Assembly: GCA_964369385.1 (NCBI GenBank)
Contig: CAYJEY010000001.1
Span: 285,517-349,516, forward strand
From: CALVGQ01 sp964369385
Lineage (GTDB): Bacteria > Bacillota_I > Bacilli_A > Erysipelotrichales > Erysipelotrichaceae
Length of the DNA: 64,000 nucleotides
Direction: 5' to 3'
Part shown: piece by piece, positions 41,608-50,776 of the stretch
Position numbering within the stretch: position 1 is the stretch's first letter
How the letters are laid out: every line of letters begins with the position of its first letter
Made by a program: the position numbers and the translations under genes
The notes under the pieces: generated by a model
Told to the model about the DNA's origin: nothing
What the model saw: the letters and a program-made list of their open reading frames with translations, nothing else
Databases searched by the model: none

Positions 41608-42649
41608 AATTATTCTCTTTTTAATTGTTGTGATGGCATTATTGCTTGGTGGAGTGTTTTTCTTCTACCAATCACAATTGGGGGCAACAAATACAGTTGA
41701 TGAAGTAACATTTGAAGTTGTTTCAGGAGAATCAAGTGATTCCGTGTTGTCAAGGTTAGAGTCAGAGCAATTAATTCATGATGCATTAATTGCTAAGGTG
41801 TATATGCGTTTAAACGAAGGCTATGCTTTTAAAGCAGGTACCTATGAATTAAGTGGTACACAAGATTTAAACGGTATACTAACTACGATTTCTGATGCTT
41901 CACAAGCATTGAAAAATGATATCAGTATTACTTTTATCGAAGGTGACTGGCTTAAACATATGGCTGCAAAGATTGAAGATTCTCTAGGGATTCCATCTGA
42001 AGAGATGATGGAACTTTGGAGTGATGAGCAATTTGTGCGCTCATTAATGAGTGATTACTCGTTCTTAAGTGAAGAAATATTTAATAGTGATTCACGTTAT
42101 TTGTTAGAAGGTTACTTAATGCCAAACACATATAGTTTTAGCCCTAATGCAACACCCGAACAAGTAACACGAACAATTTTAAATCAATCACTTCTTGTTT
42201 ATGAGCAGTACAAGGATCAAATTGAAGTTTCAAATTTATCAATACATGAGGTTTACACATTAGCTTCAATTGTACAATATGAATCTGCGACTATTGAAGA
42301 TATGGGGATGATTTCTGGTGTGTTTTATAATCGCATTGATAGTGGTTGGAAGCTAGAGTCAAGTGTAACAGTGTGTTATGCCATTGATTTAGATGAAGAT
42401 GGTAGTTGGCAAGACTGTGAAACAAATCCAACGTATGACTCGCCTTATAACACTTATATGGTAAGTGGACTTCCACCTGGACCTATTTTAAATCCAGGAG
42501 AAGATGCCATTGCCGCAACATTAAATCCGACAGAGTCTGATTATTACTTTTTCTTAGCAGCTGTTTATGATGATGGAAAAGTATATTATTCTGAAACTTT
42601 GGCGCAACACAATGCTTATAAAGCAACATACTTAGATGGAAGAGAGTAA
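41594..42649 (+). CDS. mltG: endolytic peptidoglycan transglycosylase MltG (YceG-like)
   Basis: 351 aa. Short basic start MKKSK, one membrane helix (about 6-27), a LysM-like domain (VTFEVVSGESSDSVLSRLESEQLI ... YAFKAGTYELS), and the catalytic domain with LLEGYLMPNTYSF, LASIVQYESATIEDMGMISGVFYNRIDSGWKLESSVTVCYA and SGLPPGPILNPGEDAIAATLNPTESDYYFFLA. It cleaves nascent glycan strands near the synthases. The start overlaps the DUF1292 gene by 14 bases; in-frame ATGs upstream (41558, 41582) lack ribosome sites. Confidence 0.93.
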   Translation: MKKSKIILFLIVVMALLLGGVFFFYQSQLGATNTVDEVTFEVVSGESSDSVLSRLESEQLIHDALIAKVYMRLNEGYAFKAGTYELSGTQDLNGILTTISDASQALKNDISITFIEGDWLKHMAAKIEDSLGIPSEEMMELWSDEQFVRSLMSDYSFLSEEIFNSDSRYLLEGYLMPNTYSFSPNATPEQVTRTILNQSLLVYEQYKDQIEVSNLSIHEVYTLASIVQYESATIEDMGMISGVFYNRIDSGWKLESSVTVCYAIDLDEDGSWQDCETNPTYDSPYNTYMVSGLPPGPILNPGEDAIAATLNPTESDYYFFLAAVYDDGKVYYSETLAQHNAYKATYLDGRE

Positions 42650-42653
42650 AAAA

Positions 42654-43283
42654 ATGAGTACAGTTATTATTGGAATTGCAGGAGGAAGTGCCTCTGGAAA
42701 AAGTTTAATTGCTAAACGACTAATGCAAAAATATGGTAAGGAAAATTCAGTTGTGATTATAAAACTGGATGATTATTATAAAGACCAAAGTCATCTAACG
42801 ATGGATCAAAGGGTATTAACTAATTATGACCATCCATTCGCGTTTGATTTAGATTTATTACTAGAGCATTTAGTTCAATTAATCAGTGGTAAATCTATCA
42901 ATAAGCCAATATACGACTTTGTTCAACATACACGTAGTGATAAAACAGAGGTAATTAATCCTTGTGATGTTTTATTGCTAGAAGGATTATTTGTATTAGA
43001 TGATGAACGCATACGTGCTTTATCAAGTATCAAAATTTATGTAGATACAGACGCAGATATTCGTTTTATTCGTCGCTTATTACGTGATGTTGAAGAAAGA
43101 GGAAGATCTCTTGAGTCAGTGACGAACCAATACATGAATACGGTACGTGTAATGCATGACCAGTTCATTGAGCCAAGTAAGCGTTTTGCAGATGTTATTA
43201 TACCAGAAGGTGGACATAATGAGGTTGCGATTGACTTATTGACAACTAAAATTAGTAGTATTATTAAATCAAACATGCTATAA
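42654..43283 (+). CDS. udk: uridine kinase
   Basis: 209 aa pyrimidine salvage kinase. P-loop VIIGIAGGSASGKSLIAKRL at residues 4-23, then LDDYYKDQSHL, NYDHPFAFDLDLLLEHL, KPIYDFVQHTR, LLEGLFVLDDERIR, and RRLLRDVEERGRSLESV. ATG at 42654 chosen with GGAAGAGAG upstream; an ATG at 42636 inside mltG is less likely. mltG-udk-greA is a standard Firmicute order. Confidence 0.94.
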   Translation: MSTVIIGIAGGSASGKSLIAKRLMQKYGKENSVVIIKLDDYYKDQSHLTMDQRVLTNYDHPFAFDLDLLLEHLVQLISGKSINKPIYDFVQHTRSDKTEVINPCDVLLLEGLFVLDDERIRALSSIKIYVDTDADIRFIRRLLRDVEERGRSLESVTNQYMNTVRVMHDQFIEPSKRFADVIIPEGGHNEVAIDLLTTKISSIIKSNML

Positions 43284-43306
43284 TAAATCGAGTTAGGAGT
43301 GATAAA

Positions 43307-43774
43307 ATGGCAGAAAAAGTTTTTGTAACCCAACAAGGTTTGGAAGAATTAAATAATGAATTAAACAACTTAGTTCACGTTGTTAGATTAGAGGTAATTG
43401 AAGATTTACGTGCAGCGCGTGCTCAAGGGGATTTATCCGAAAATGCTGACTACGATGCAGCAAGAGATCGTCAAGCACAAGTTGAATCTCGTATTTTACA
43501 ACTTGAAAATATGCTTAAAAATGTTGAAATCATAGAAGAAGGAAGTAGTAAAGTTGTAAGACTTGGTTCTACTGTAAAGGTTGAAGATTTATCAACAGGA
43601 ATTGTTAGCGTATATGCAATTGTAGGTTCTGTTGAATCAGATCCACTTAATGGTAAATTATCTAATGTAACACCACTTGCAGCAGCGATTCTTGATAAAC
43701 GTGCAGGTAGCGTTGTAGAAGTTCAAGTTGATGAACCGTATAAAGTTAAAATTTTAGAAATCAATGCAAAATAA
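43307..43774 (+). CDS. greA: transcription elongation factor GreA
   Basis: 155 aa. N-terminal coiled coil (FVTQQGLEELNNELNNL ... EDLRAARAQGDLSENADYDAARDRQAQVESRILQLENML) with the acidic tip residues (DLSENADY), and a C-terminal FKBP-like domain (VRLGSTVKVEDLSTG ... SNVTPLAAAILDKRAGSVVEV). It rescues backtracked RNA polymerase. AGGAGTG ribosome site; a TATAAT at 43279-43284 lies just upstream inside the udk end and may be its own -10. Confidence 0.97.
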   Translation: MAEKVFVTQQGLEELNNELNNLVHVVRLEVIEDLRAARAQGDLSENADYDAARDRQAQVESRILQLENMLKNVEIIEEGSSKVVRLGSTVKVEDLSTGIVSVYAIVGSVESDPLNGKLSNVTPLAAAILDKRAGSVVEVQVDEPYKVKILEINAK

Positions 43775-43819
43775 TTAGGAAGTTCAATTTAATGAATTAT
43801 AAAATAAGTAGGTGATCTT

Positions 43820-44281
43820 ATGATGAAACTACTTATTTTTTTTATATTTATTGGAATTTTAACACAAGTTAGATTTACTACAATTAATGAAATGAAATCA
43901 AATGTGATTTTTGTAGAAGTAATCGGAGAACTAGATAATCCAGGAATATTTGAACTTAGTGCACCATCTTATTTTTCGAATTTACTTCCATTACTTGAAT
44001 TAAATGATGAGAGTGACTTAAGTCATATTGCCAAAACAAAACTATTGTTAGACGAAGAAGTGCTTGTTATTCGAACTAAGTCTCAAAATGAACTTATCTC
44101 AATAAATGCAGCTACATTAGATGAACTGTGTACTTTGAATGGTATTGGAGAAGCTACTGCCCAAAAAATAATTGATTATCGTATTGAACATGGTGGTTTT
44201 AAATCAATCGAGGAAATTATGGAAGTGCCGGGAATTAAACAGGCAAAATTTGATGAAATCAAAGATGAAATTAAATTGTAG
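43820..44281 (+). CDS. comEA: competence protein ComEA (DNA receptor)
   Basis: 153 aa. N-terminal membrane anchor (about residues 3-17), an SLBB-like region (NVIFVEVIGELDNPGIFELSAPSYFSNLLPLLEL), then a helix-hairpin-helix DNA-binding domain ISINAATLDELCTLNGIGEATAQKIIDYRIEHGGFKSIEEIMEVPGI at residues about 92-140. Binds incoming double-stranded DNA outside the membrane. AGGTGATC ribosome site. Overlaps the comEC gene, as usual. Confidence 0.94.
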   Translation: MMKLLIFFIFIGILTQVRFTTINEMKSNVIFVEVIGELDNPGIFELSAPSYFSNLLPLLELNDESDLSHIAKTKLLLDEEVLVIRTKSQNELISINAATLDELCTLNGIGEATAQKIIDYRIEHGGFKSIEEIMEVPGIKQAKFDEIKDEIKL

Positions 44282-46160
44282 TGTAATTGCAATTATACTT
44301 TTTGTTGCCATGACGAATGAGCCAATTGCGATAGCGATAATTTTTTTAATCTTATTTCAACGTCGAAAAAGTTTAACTGTTTTAACACTAATCGTTTTAT
44401 TGTTGTGTTTTCTACGATTAATTGTTGTAAATCTAAGTTCTGTTAATATAGAAAATCAGTTTTCTGGCTCAGTGAAACATATTAATCCTAGTTCGATGGT
44501 TGTCTCTACTAATCAAGGGGCATACTTGGTTATTTGCGATCAAGATTTTTTATTAGACGATCTAGTCGAGGTAAAAGGGGAGCTGCTATCTTCTGAGGAT
44601 AGTCCTCATTTCTATAGCTTTGATTTTCGACAATATTACTTACAAGAAAAAATCATAGGCACGATATATGCTTCTTCTGTTCGATTGATCGAATCGGGCG
44701 ATTCTATTCGTCACTTTATACATTCAAGAATTCAACGGTTTGATGAAGTAGTAAGGCCAGTTTATATGCTTTTACTTCTTGATGAGGATGTATTTGATGA
44801 TAATGAATTGATATTTTCATTTGGTTTTCAGTGGAGTGTCTTGCTTTATGGTTTAAAATGTCTTTTTAGTCTTGGATGGAGTGAAAAAGTAGTTTATATT
44901 CTACGTATTGTTGTGTTGTGTATTCTTACAAGTGTTCTAGGGTTTTCTTTGGTAGTTTTACGTGTGGTTTTCTTTATAGTACTAGAGACTACTTCAATTT
45001 CTAATCAACAAAAATGTGCTTTGTTTACAATTTTGTGTTTTTGGATATGGCCGTATCATCTTACAAGTTTGTCATTTATTATTCCGATAGGACTAAGACT
45101 CTTGCAATATAAAAACTATTTTGATCGCTTTTTATTTCTTGTAGCCACACAATCATTTTATTTTTATGAGTTTAATTTAGTAATGTTAGGGTTTTTCTCA
45201 ATTTATCAACGTGTTATTGCATTGCTAACACTTTTGTCTATTGTAGATCTTATGTTTTTAACGCATATTGCATATGATGGATATCATTACATACAAGATA
45301 TTTTAAGGTTGTTTAGCAGTAATTATGTTGTCGTTATAGGTAAGGTTCCAAATTTTGTGTACATACTATTAATCATGTACTTATACTATCGTCCTAACAA
45401 TAAGAAGAGTTTCAGATATCTTTGTGCTCTAGTCAGTTTTCTTTATTTTGGTTTATTCGCACCATTTGCAGAGGTTGCGATGATAAATATTGGGCAAGGA
45501 GATAGCTTTTTAATTCGATTACCATTTAATCAACTAAACATCTTGATTGATACAGGAACACAAAGCAATTACGAACACTTAAAGTCATACTTGATGGCAA
45601 AAGGAATAAGAAAGCTAGATGTTCTCATTATTTCGCATGATGATAAAGATCATAGTGAGAATACACAAGTGCTCATCGAAGAATTTAATGTTGAAACTCT
45701 AATTACAGAAGCGAATGGAGAAGTTTTATTTAATAATCTAAATCTTCACTTTATCCAAAGTGATAAAAAAACTGGAGATGTGAATGATGATAGTTTAGTG
45801 ACTCTTTTTTCGCTTAATAATCTTCAATTCTTATTTTTAGGAGATATATCGAAAGAAATTGAGCGTGAATTGCTTATTGAACATCCAAACTTGCAAGTTG
45901 ATGTAGTTAAAATTGCTCATCACGGTTCTTCCACGTCGAGTGATACTCAGTTTTTAAAAAAAATTAATGGTCAGATTGCATTAATTAGTGCTGGGTATAA
46001 TAATCATTACAATCATCCAAGCCCTGATGTAATAAAAACTTTAAATAGTTTAAATTATGCTATATTAAATTCACAAATTGATGGGGATGTTACTATTTAT
46101 TTAACATATTTTTCAAATTTTATAGTTACTTCAAATTGGAAAATGATATTTATTAATTAA
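44265..46160 (+). CDS. comEC: competence protein ComEC/Rec2 (DNA channel)
   Basis: About 631 aa. N-terminal helices and a DUF4131/OB region (LVEVKGELLSSEDSPHFYSFDFRQYYLQEK), a helix-rich 'Competence' core (about 150-420), and a C-terminal metallo-beta-lactamase domain with NIGQGDSFLIR, ILIDTGTQ, ISHDDKDHSENT, FLGDIS and KIAHHGSSTSSDTQFL. It would form the channel for single-stranded DNA and degrade the other strand. Shorter than Bacillus ComEC (about 776 aa), mainly in the membrane core. ATG 44265 is chosen; 44253 is an alternative. No strong ribosome site, so coupling to comEA is likely. Confidence 0.92.
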   Translation: MKLNCSVIAIILFVAMTNEPIAIAIIFLILFQRRKSLTVLTLIVLLLCFLRLIVVNLSSVNIENQFSGSVKHINPSSMVVSTNQGAYLVICDQDFLLDDLVEVKGELLSSEDSPHFYSFDFRQYYLQEKIIGTIYASSVRLIESGDSIRHFIHSRIQRFDEVVRPVYMLLLLDEDVFDDNELIFSFGFQWSVLLYGLKCLFSLGWSEKVVYILRIVVLCILTSVLGFSLVVLRVVFFIVLETTSISNQQKCALFTILCFWIWPYHLTSLSFIIPIGLRLLQYKNYFDRFLFLVATQSFYFYEFNLVMLGFFSIYQRVIALLTLLSIVDLMFLTHIAYDGYHYIQDILRLFSSNYVVVIGKVPNFVYILLIMYLYYRPNNKKSFRYLCALVSFLYFGLFAPFAEVAMINIGQGDSFLIRLPFNQLNILIDTGTQSNYEHLKSYLMAKGIRKLDVLIISHDDKDHSENTQVLIEEFNVETLITEANGEVLFNNLNLHFIQSDKKTGDVNDDSLVTLFSLNNLQFLFLGDISKEIERELLIEHPNLQVDVVKIAHHGSSTSSDTQFLKKINGQIALISAGYNNHYNHPSPDVIKTLNSLNYAILNSQIDGDVTIYLTYFSNFIVTSNWKMIFIN

Positions 46161-46217
46161 TTGTGCAAAAACTAACAATTAAGTTTATTAAATTAATTTG
46201 GTTGTGCCATTACAATT

Positions 46218-46226
46218 TGATATAAT
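46218..46226 (+). promoter_or_regulatory. extended -10 promoter element before holA
   Basis: TGA-TATAAT with TATAAT at 46221-46226; no good -35 at 17 bases. Confidence 0.5.
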
Positions 46227-46241
46227 AGAAGTGGTGATAAA

Positions 46242-47204
46242 ATGATTTATTGTATACATGGAACAGAAAGCCTTTTAGTCAAGCGAAAAATTGACGAATT
46301 AATCAAACAATATGTAAATGAGCAATCTGAAGTTAATTGCTCGTTTTATGATGCAATAGCAACAACATTCTCTATTTCAGAGTTAATTGATGAATGTAGT
46401 ATGATGCCTTTTTTTAGTGAGCATAAAATGGTTGTTGTAAGAAATGCTACTTTTTTATCTGGCAGTGGAACAATTAATGAAAATGATCAAAAAATACTTA
46501 AGCAGTATATGGAAAATGCGAATCCTTCTACAATTCTTGTGTTAAGCGGTTATTTTGAAAAATTAGATAGTCGAAAGAAAATTGTGAAATTTATTACAGG
46601 TTGTGCAAGAACATTTACTTTTAATCAAATGAAGCAAGATGAGTTTCAATCATTTGTTAGAGCAAGTGTTAAGCAGGCTAAGTTAGAGCTGTTGCCAGGA
46701 GCTATTGAAGAATTACAATCTAGACTCAGACCCAATCGTATGGACTTTGAGAATACGCTGCAAAAACTTGAACTTTATCCTGATGAAATTAGTGCTTCAG
46801 TTATAAGAAGGCTAGTCGACAAACCATTGGAAGATAATGTGTTTACTTTGGTTAATGCTGTAGTAGTACAAGATTTAAAGGTGGCAATGCATACCTGGCG
46901 TGATTTGCAAGTAGCTAATACTGACCCAATTGGCCTTGTCGCTTTAATTGGATCTCAAATAAGGTTGTTGAATCAAGTAAAAATATTGAAAGAAAGAGGT
47001 TTTGGCGAAAGTGAGATAAGTGGTATGTTAAAGGAACACCCGTATCGCTTAAAACTTGCGGGAGAATCGGTACGACGTATTTCGCAACAACGACTTTCGC
47101 GCTTAATACAAAAATGTGCACAACTAGATCAAGAACTTAAACTAGGTTTAGTTGATAAAGTCATTGGATTTGAGCGGTTTTTAATCGCTGCAACGAAAGG
47201 ATAA
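46242..47204 (+). CDS. holA: DNA polymerase III subunit delta
   Basis: 320 aa clamp-loader subunit. N-terminal MIYCIHGTESLLVKRKIDELIKQY, the VVVRNATFLSGSG region, LSGYFEKLDSRKKIVKFI, then RLRPNRMDFENTLQKLELY and a helical C-terminal collar domain. It follows comEC, the same order as in Bacillus (comEC-holA). The mutated P-loop typical of delta is not ATP-binding. It is four bases from the serine dehydratase start. Confidence 0.93.
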   Translation: MIYCIHGTESLLVKRKIDELIKQYVNEQSEVNCSFYDAIATTFSISELIDECSMMPFFSEHKMVVVRNATFLSGSGTINENDQKILKQYMENANPSTILVLSGYFEKLDSRKKIVKFITGCARTFTFNQMKQDEFQSFVRASVKQAKLELLPGAIEELQSRLRPNRMDFENTLQKLELYPDEISASVIRRLVDKPLEDNVFTLVNAVVVQDLKVAMHTWRDLQVANTDPIGLVALIGSQIRLLNQVKILKERGFGESEISGMLKEHPYRLKLAGESVRRISQQRLSRLIQKCAQLDQELKLGLVDKVIGFERFLIAATKG

Positions 47205-47208
47205 CACA

Positions 47209-48450
47209 ATGGAATCAATCAAAAATATTTATCGGATTGGCTATGGACCAAGTAGTTCACATACTCTTGCACCAGCAAGGGCGTGTGAAACATATCGTGA
47301 GCAGTATCCTCAAGTACAAAAAGTGAAAGTAGAACTATATGGTTCACTATCACTTACAGGAAAAGGACACTTTACAGATTTTATTATTCATCGTACTTTT
47401 GAAGACATTCAATGTGAGGTAATATTTAAACTTGATTGGGATGAAAACTTCCCTAATGGTTTTTATATTTATGGTTTTGACACATCAGGAAAAGCGCTAG
47501 ATAAATGGACTGTTTTTTCTACAGGCGGTGGTGCTATAAAAATTAAAGAACATGATTTAGAAGATTGTAGTGATTGCTACAGCGAAAAAAATATGTCTGA
47601 AATTATGGAGATGTGTGAGCGTAATCAATGGAATTTCTGTGATTATGTTCGCTATCATGAAACGGAAATTGAAAAGTATTTGTACGGCATTTTAGATGCA
47701 ATGTTAAATTCAGTAGAAGATGGTTTAGCCACTACTGGTATTCTTCCAGGAAAATTACAGCTTGAGCGTAGCGCAAAGTCAATCTTCATGAAAGTAAAAA
47801 CGATTAATGATGATATTGAAGCAACAAAAGTTAAGCAAATGGCGTATGCATATGCTGTAAGTGAACAAAATGCTTCTATTGCTAAAGTGGTGACTGCACC
47901 AACACTTGGAGCCTGCGGGATTTTGGCCGCAATGATGTATTATTACTATACAGATTTAGAAGTGACAAGAAATCGCCTAGTTGAAGCTTTAATGGTAGGT
48001 GGTTTGTTTGGGAATGTGATTAAGCGCAATGCTACAATTTCAGGTGCAGTTGGCGGATGTCAAGCTGAAATTGGTGCAGCATGTTGTATGGCAGCAGCAG
48101 CCAGTGCATATTTGAATGATTTAAATATGAAGCAAATTGAGTATGCAGCAGAGATCGCCATGGAACATCATCTTGGCCTAACATGTGATCCAGTAGGTGG
48201 ATATGTGATTATCCCATGTATTGAGCGCAATGCAGTAGGTGTTTTACGTGCATTCGATGCGATGGTTCTTGCCAAACATATGGGTAAAATCAAAGAGAAT
48301 AGAATACGCTTTGATATGGTCGTCAATACGATGAGCTATACAGGACAAAAACTACCGATGGAACTAAAAGAGACATCATTAGGTGGTTTAGCTTTAGAAG
48401 TGAAATTACCAGATTTACATAAGGAAGAAACATATAATGGAATTGAATAA
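47209..48450 (+). CDS. sdaA: iron-sulfur L-serine dehydratase, single-chain
   Basis: 413 aa. N-terminal beta domain opens IYRIGYGPSSSHTLAPARA (GPSSSHT signature). The C-terminal alpha domain has the Fe-S cysteines in VTAPTLGACGILAA, SGAVGGCQAEIGAACCMAAAA and LTCDPVGGYVIIPCIERNAVG. It converts serine to pyruvate and ammonia via an oxygen-sensitive 4Fe-4S cluster. Many Gram-positives split this into two subunits; here both are fused in one chain as in E. coli SdaA. AAAGGATAA ribosome site. Its end overlaps the U32 gene by 14 bases. Confidence 0.93.
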   Translation: MESIKNIYRIGYGPSSSHTLAPARACETYREQYPQVQKVKVELYGSLSLTGKGHFTDFIIHRTFEDIQCEVIFKLDWDENFPNGFYIYGFDTSGKALDKWTVFSTGGGAIKIKEHDLEDCSDCYSEKNMSEIMEMCERNQWNFCDYVRYHETEIEKYLYGILDAMLNSVEDGLATTGILPGKLQLERSAKSIFMKVKTINDDIEATKVKQMAYAYAVSEQNASIAKVVTAPTLGACGILAAMMYYYYTDLEVTRNRLVEALMVGGLFGNVIKRNATISGAVGGCQAEIGAACCMAAAASAYLNDLNMKQIEYAAEIAMEHHLGLTCDPVGGYVIIPCIERNAVGVLRAFDAMVLAKHMGKIKENRIRFDMVVNTMSYTGQKLPMELKETSLGGLALEVKLPDLHKEETYNGIE

Positions 48451-50686
48451 AAATAAAAAAATTGAATTACTTGCTCCCGCTGGAACAATGGAAGCTTTAC
48501 GTGCTGCAGTGAGTAGTGGTGCAGACGCTGTGTACTTGGGTGGATCTCGCTTTGGTGCTCGTGCATTTGCCGGCAATTTTAGTGAAGGTGAAATCATTGA
48601 AGCAGTGAACTACTGTCATATTCGCGGTGTGAGAGTCTATGTTACGATGAACACATTGATTTATGAAGATGAGATAGAAGAAGCAATTCGATATTTGCGT
48701 TTTTTGTATGAGCAACAAGTTGATGCTATTATTATTCAGGATTATGGTTTATTTGAAATCATTAAACAGTATTTCCCTGATTTCGAAATTCATTGTTCAA
48801 CACAGATGCATATTCATAATCATGCAGGAGTCGAGTTAGCTGGGAAACTAGGAGCTAAACGTGTTGTATTGGCTCGTGAGAGCTCCCTAGAACTCATTCA
48901 ATCTTGCTCGAAATTAGGGGTTGATTTAGAAGTGTTTGTACACGGGGCACTTTGTGTAAGTTATAGTGGGCAATGTTTAATGAGCGCATTTAATGGTGGG
49001 CGTAGCGCTAATCGTGGTGAGTGTGCTCAACCTTGTCGCTTACCTTATAAGCTTAAAAATATGAAAACAAATCAACAAGTTGATACACAAGGAGAATATC
49101 TTTTAAGTTTAAAAGATTTATACACACTTCAACATGTTCCAGAGTTAATTAAAGCTGGAATTCATAGTTTTAAAATCGAAGGAAGAATGAAAAAGCCTGA
49201 GTATGTTGCTGAAGTAGTTCGATTGTATCGTGAAGCGATTGATTTTTATTTTGAACAAAAGCACTATAAAGTTTCTAATGAAAATGAAATTGGTTTAAAA
49301 AAATTATTTCATCGACAATTTACAAGTGGTTATCTTATGAAGCAACCACTTGCGTCAATGAATAATGCATTGAGACCAAACCATATTGGAGTTGTTGCAG
49401 GAAAAGTAATTGGATTATCTCGCGGAAAGATTAAAATCAAACTCAGTTTACCAATCCACCAAGGCGATGGAATTCGAATACTGAGTAAAAAAGAGGATTT
49501 TGGATTGATGGTTAATCGTCTAGTGCTCAATGGTAATCTTGTGTCCTCTGCTGTTTCGGGGGACATCGTCGAGATTGAAACTTCAATTCACTTTGAATTA
49601 GATATTGATGATCAAGTTTTACTTACAAAAGATAGTAAGCAAATCGAACAAATTCAAAGTGAAATTACTCATGTTTATCGACGATTTGGTTTGTCTGTTC
49701 AGTTTAATGCGCATGTAGGAAGTTTAGCAACGCTCATTTTAGGTGATGGTCAAAATGAAGTGAAGTGTATGAGTACTGAACTCGTTGCACAGGCGCAAAA
49801 GCGTCCAATTACTCAACAAAATATCATAGAACAATTAAGTAAGTTACAAGATACGCCGTATTGTATTGAAACATGTGCAATTCAAGTTGATGATAATGCT
49901 TTTATGAGTTTAAAAACAATTAATGAGATGCGAAGAGAAGCTATAAGTCAATTAAATGAAGTACGAGTTCGTGCGAAAAGGCATAAACCTAGCTTTTTTG
50001 AAAGACAAATTAAACGTGCTCCATTAAATAAATATCATATTGTTCTTTCATCACAGAATCAAGATTTTGTTGGTTCAAAGCAAGTAACTCAATATAGTGC
50101 TATCCCATTTTCACCGAATATTCAAATAAGTGCAAATCGTGTGAATGAGATTTCAACCCCAATTGAATCAAAACAGGCAATAGCGAATCAATTAGGAGAC
50201 TTGCTGCAAGTAGAGGATGACCAAATTTTTATTGCCGGGACAAGTTTCAATATAACCAATAGTTACGCTGTTCGTTTTATTGAGAGGTTAGGTGTAAGTG
50301 GAGTTATCTACTCATTAGAGATGAAATCATATGATGTTAAACGATTAGTAGAAGAATACAAAAAACGATATCACGATATACCACAACTCGGTTGCGTTGT
50401 ATATGGTAGAAGAGAAGTAATGATTATGAAGTATTGTCCAATTTCTCGTGTGCTTAATTGCACAGAAAGGAACTGTGAACAATGCCCATATCCAATTCAT
50501 CGTCTTTCGCAAAATCAGAAGCATTACTATTTGTTGAATAAAGGGCCACAACATCATATTCTTATTGAGGAACAGCCATTTACTGAGTTTGAATCTAATT
50601 ATTTTGACGAGTTTAAGGTAATTAATTTCACGATTGAGGATGCAACAGACGTTTTAAATGTATTAAAACAATTTAATTGTTTCTAA
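48437..50686 (+). CDS. peptidase U32 family protein, long form (RlhA/YdcP-like)
   Basis: 749 aa. N-terminal U32 barrel: IELLAPAGTMEALRAAVSSGADAVYLGGSRFGARAFAGNF, YGLFEIIKQYFPDFEIHCSTQMHIHN, LEVFVHGALCVSYSGQCLMSAFNGGRSANRGECAQPCRLPYKL with clustered cysteines, and GIHSFKIEGRMKKPEYVAEVVRLYREAI. The C-terminal half (DUF3656-like) ends with ISRVLNCTERNCEQCPYPIHR, a second Cys cluster. Long U32 proteins with these features act in 23S rRNA C2501 hydroxylation (RlhA) rather than proteolysis. Overlaps the dehydratase gene. Confidence 0.87.
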   Translation: MELNKNKKIELLAPAGTMEALRAAVSSGADAVYLGGSRFGARAFAGNFSEGEIIEAVNYCHIRGVRVYVTMNTLIYEDEIEEAIRYLRFLYEQQVDAIIIQDYGLFEIIKQYFPDFEIHCSTQMHIHNHAGVELAGKLGAKRVVLARESSLELIQSCSKLGVDLEVFVHGALCVSYSGQCLMSAFNGGRSANRGECAQPCRLPYKLKNMKTNQQVDTQGEYLLSLKDLYTLQHVPELIKAGIHSFKIEGRMKKPEYVAEVVRLYREAIDFYFEQKHYKVSNENEIGLKKLFHRQFTSGYLMKQPLASMNNALRPNHIGVVAGKVIGLSRGKIKIKLSLPIHQGDGIRILSKKEDFGLMVNRLVLNGNLVSSAVSGDIVEIETSIHFELDIDDQVLLTKDSKQIEQIQSEITHVYRRFGLSVQFNAHVGSLATLILGDGQNEVKCMSTELVAQAQKRPITQQNIIEQLSKLQDTPYCIETCAIQVDDNAFMSLKTINEMRREAISQLNEVRVRAKRHKPSFFERQIKRAPLNKYHIVLSSQNQDFVGSKQVTQYSAIPFSPNIQISANRVNEISTPIESKQAIANQLGDLLQVEDDQIFIAGTSFNITNSYAVRFIERLGVSGVIYSLEMKSYDVKRLVEEYKKRYHDIPQLGCVVYGRREVMIMKYCPISRVLNCTERNCEQCPYPIHRLSQNQKHYYLLNKGPQHHILIEEQPFTEFESNYFDEFKVINFTIEDATDVLNVLKQFNCF

Positions 50687-50741
50687 TTTGTGAAAAACGT
50701 AAGAAAATAAACAATATATTGTATTCAATTTATAGCATTTT

Positions 50742-50750
50742 TGCTATAAT
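50742..50750 (+). promoter_or_regulatory. extended -10 promoter of smc
   Basis: TGC-TATAAT (TATAAT 50745-50750), inside a small inverted repeat (ATAGCA / TGCTAT). A weak -35-like TATTCA lies 17 bases upstream. AAGGAGG follows before the ATG. Confidence 0.6.
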
Positions 50751-50776
50751 AATACAGTTAATTAAGGAGGCTACGT

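Noticed and set aside
42250..42330. MltG has IVQYE where many homologues have IVEKE, suggesting an inactive enzyme.
   Set aside because: The second Glu is kept, and from memory other MltG families (for example actinobacterial ones) also have Gln at the first position, so the protein is probably active.
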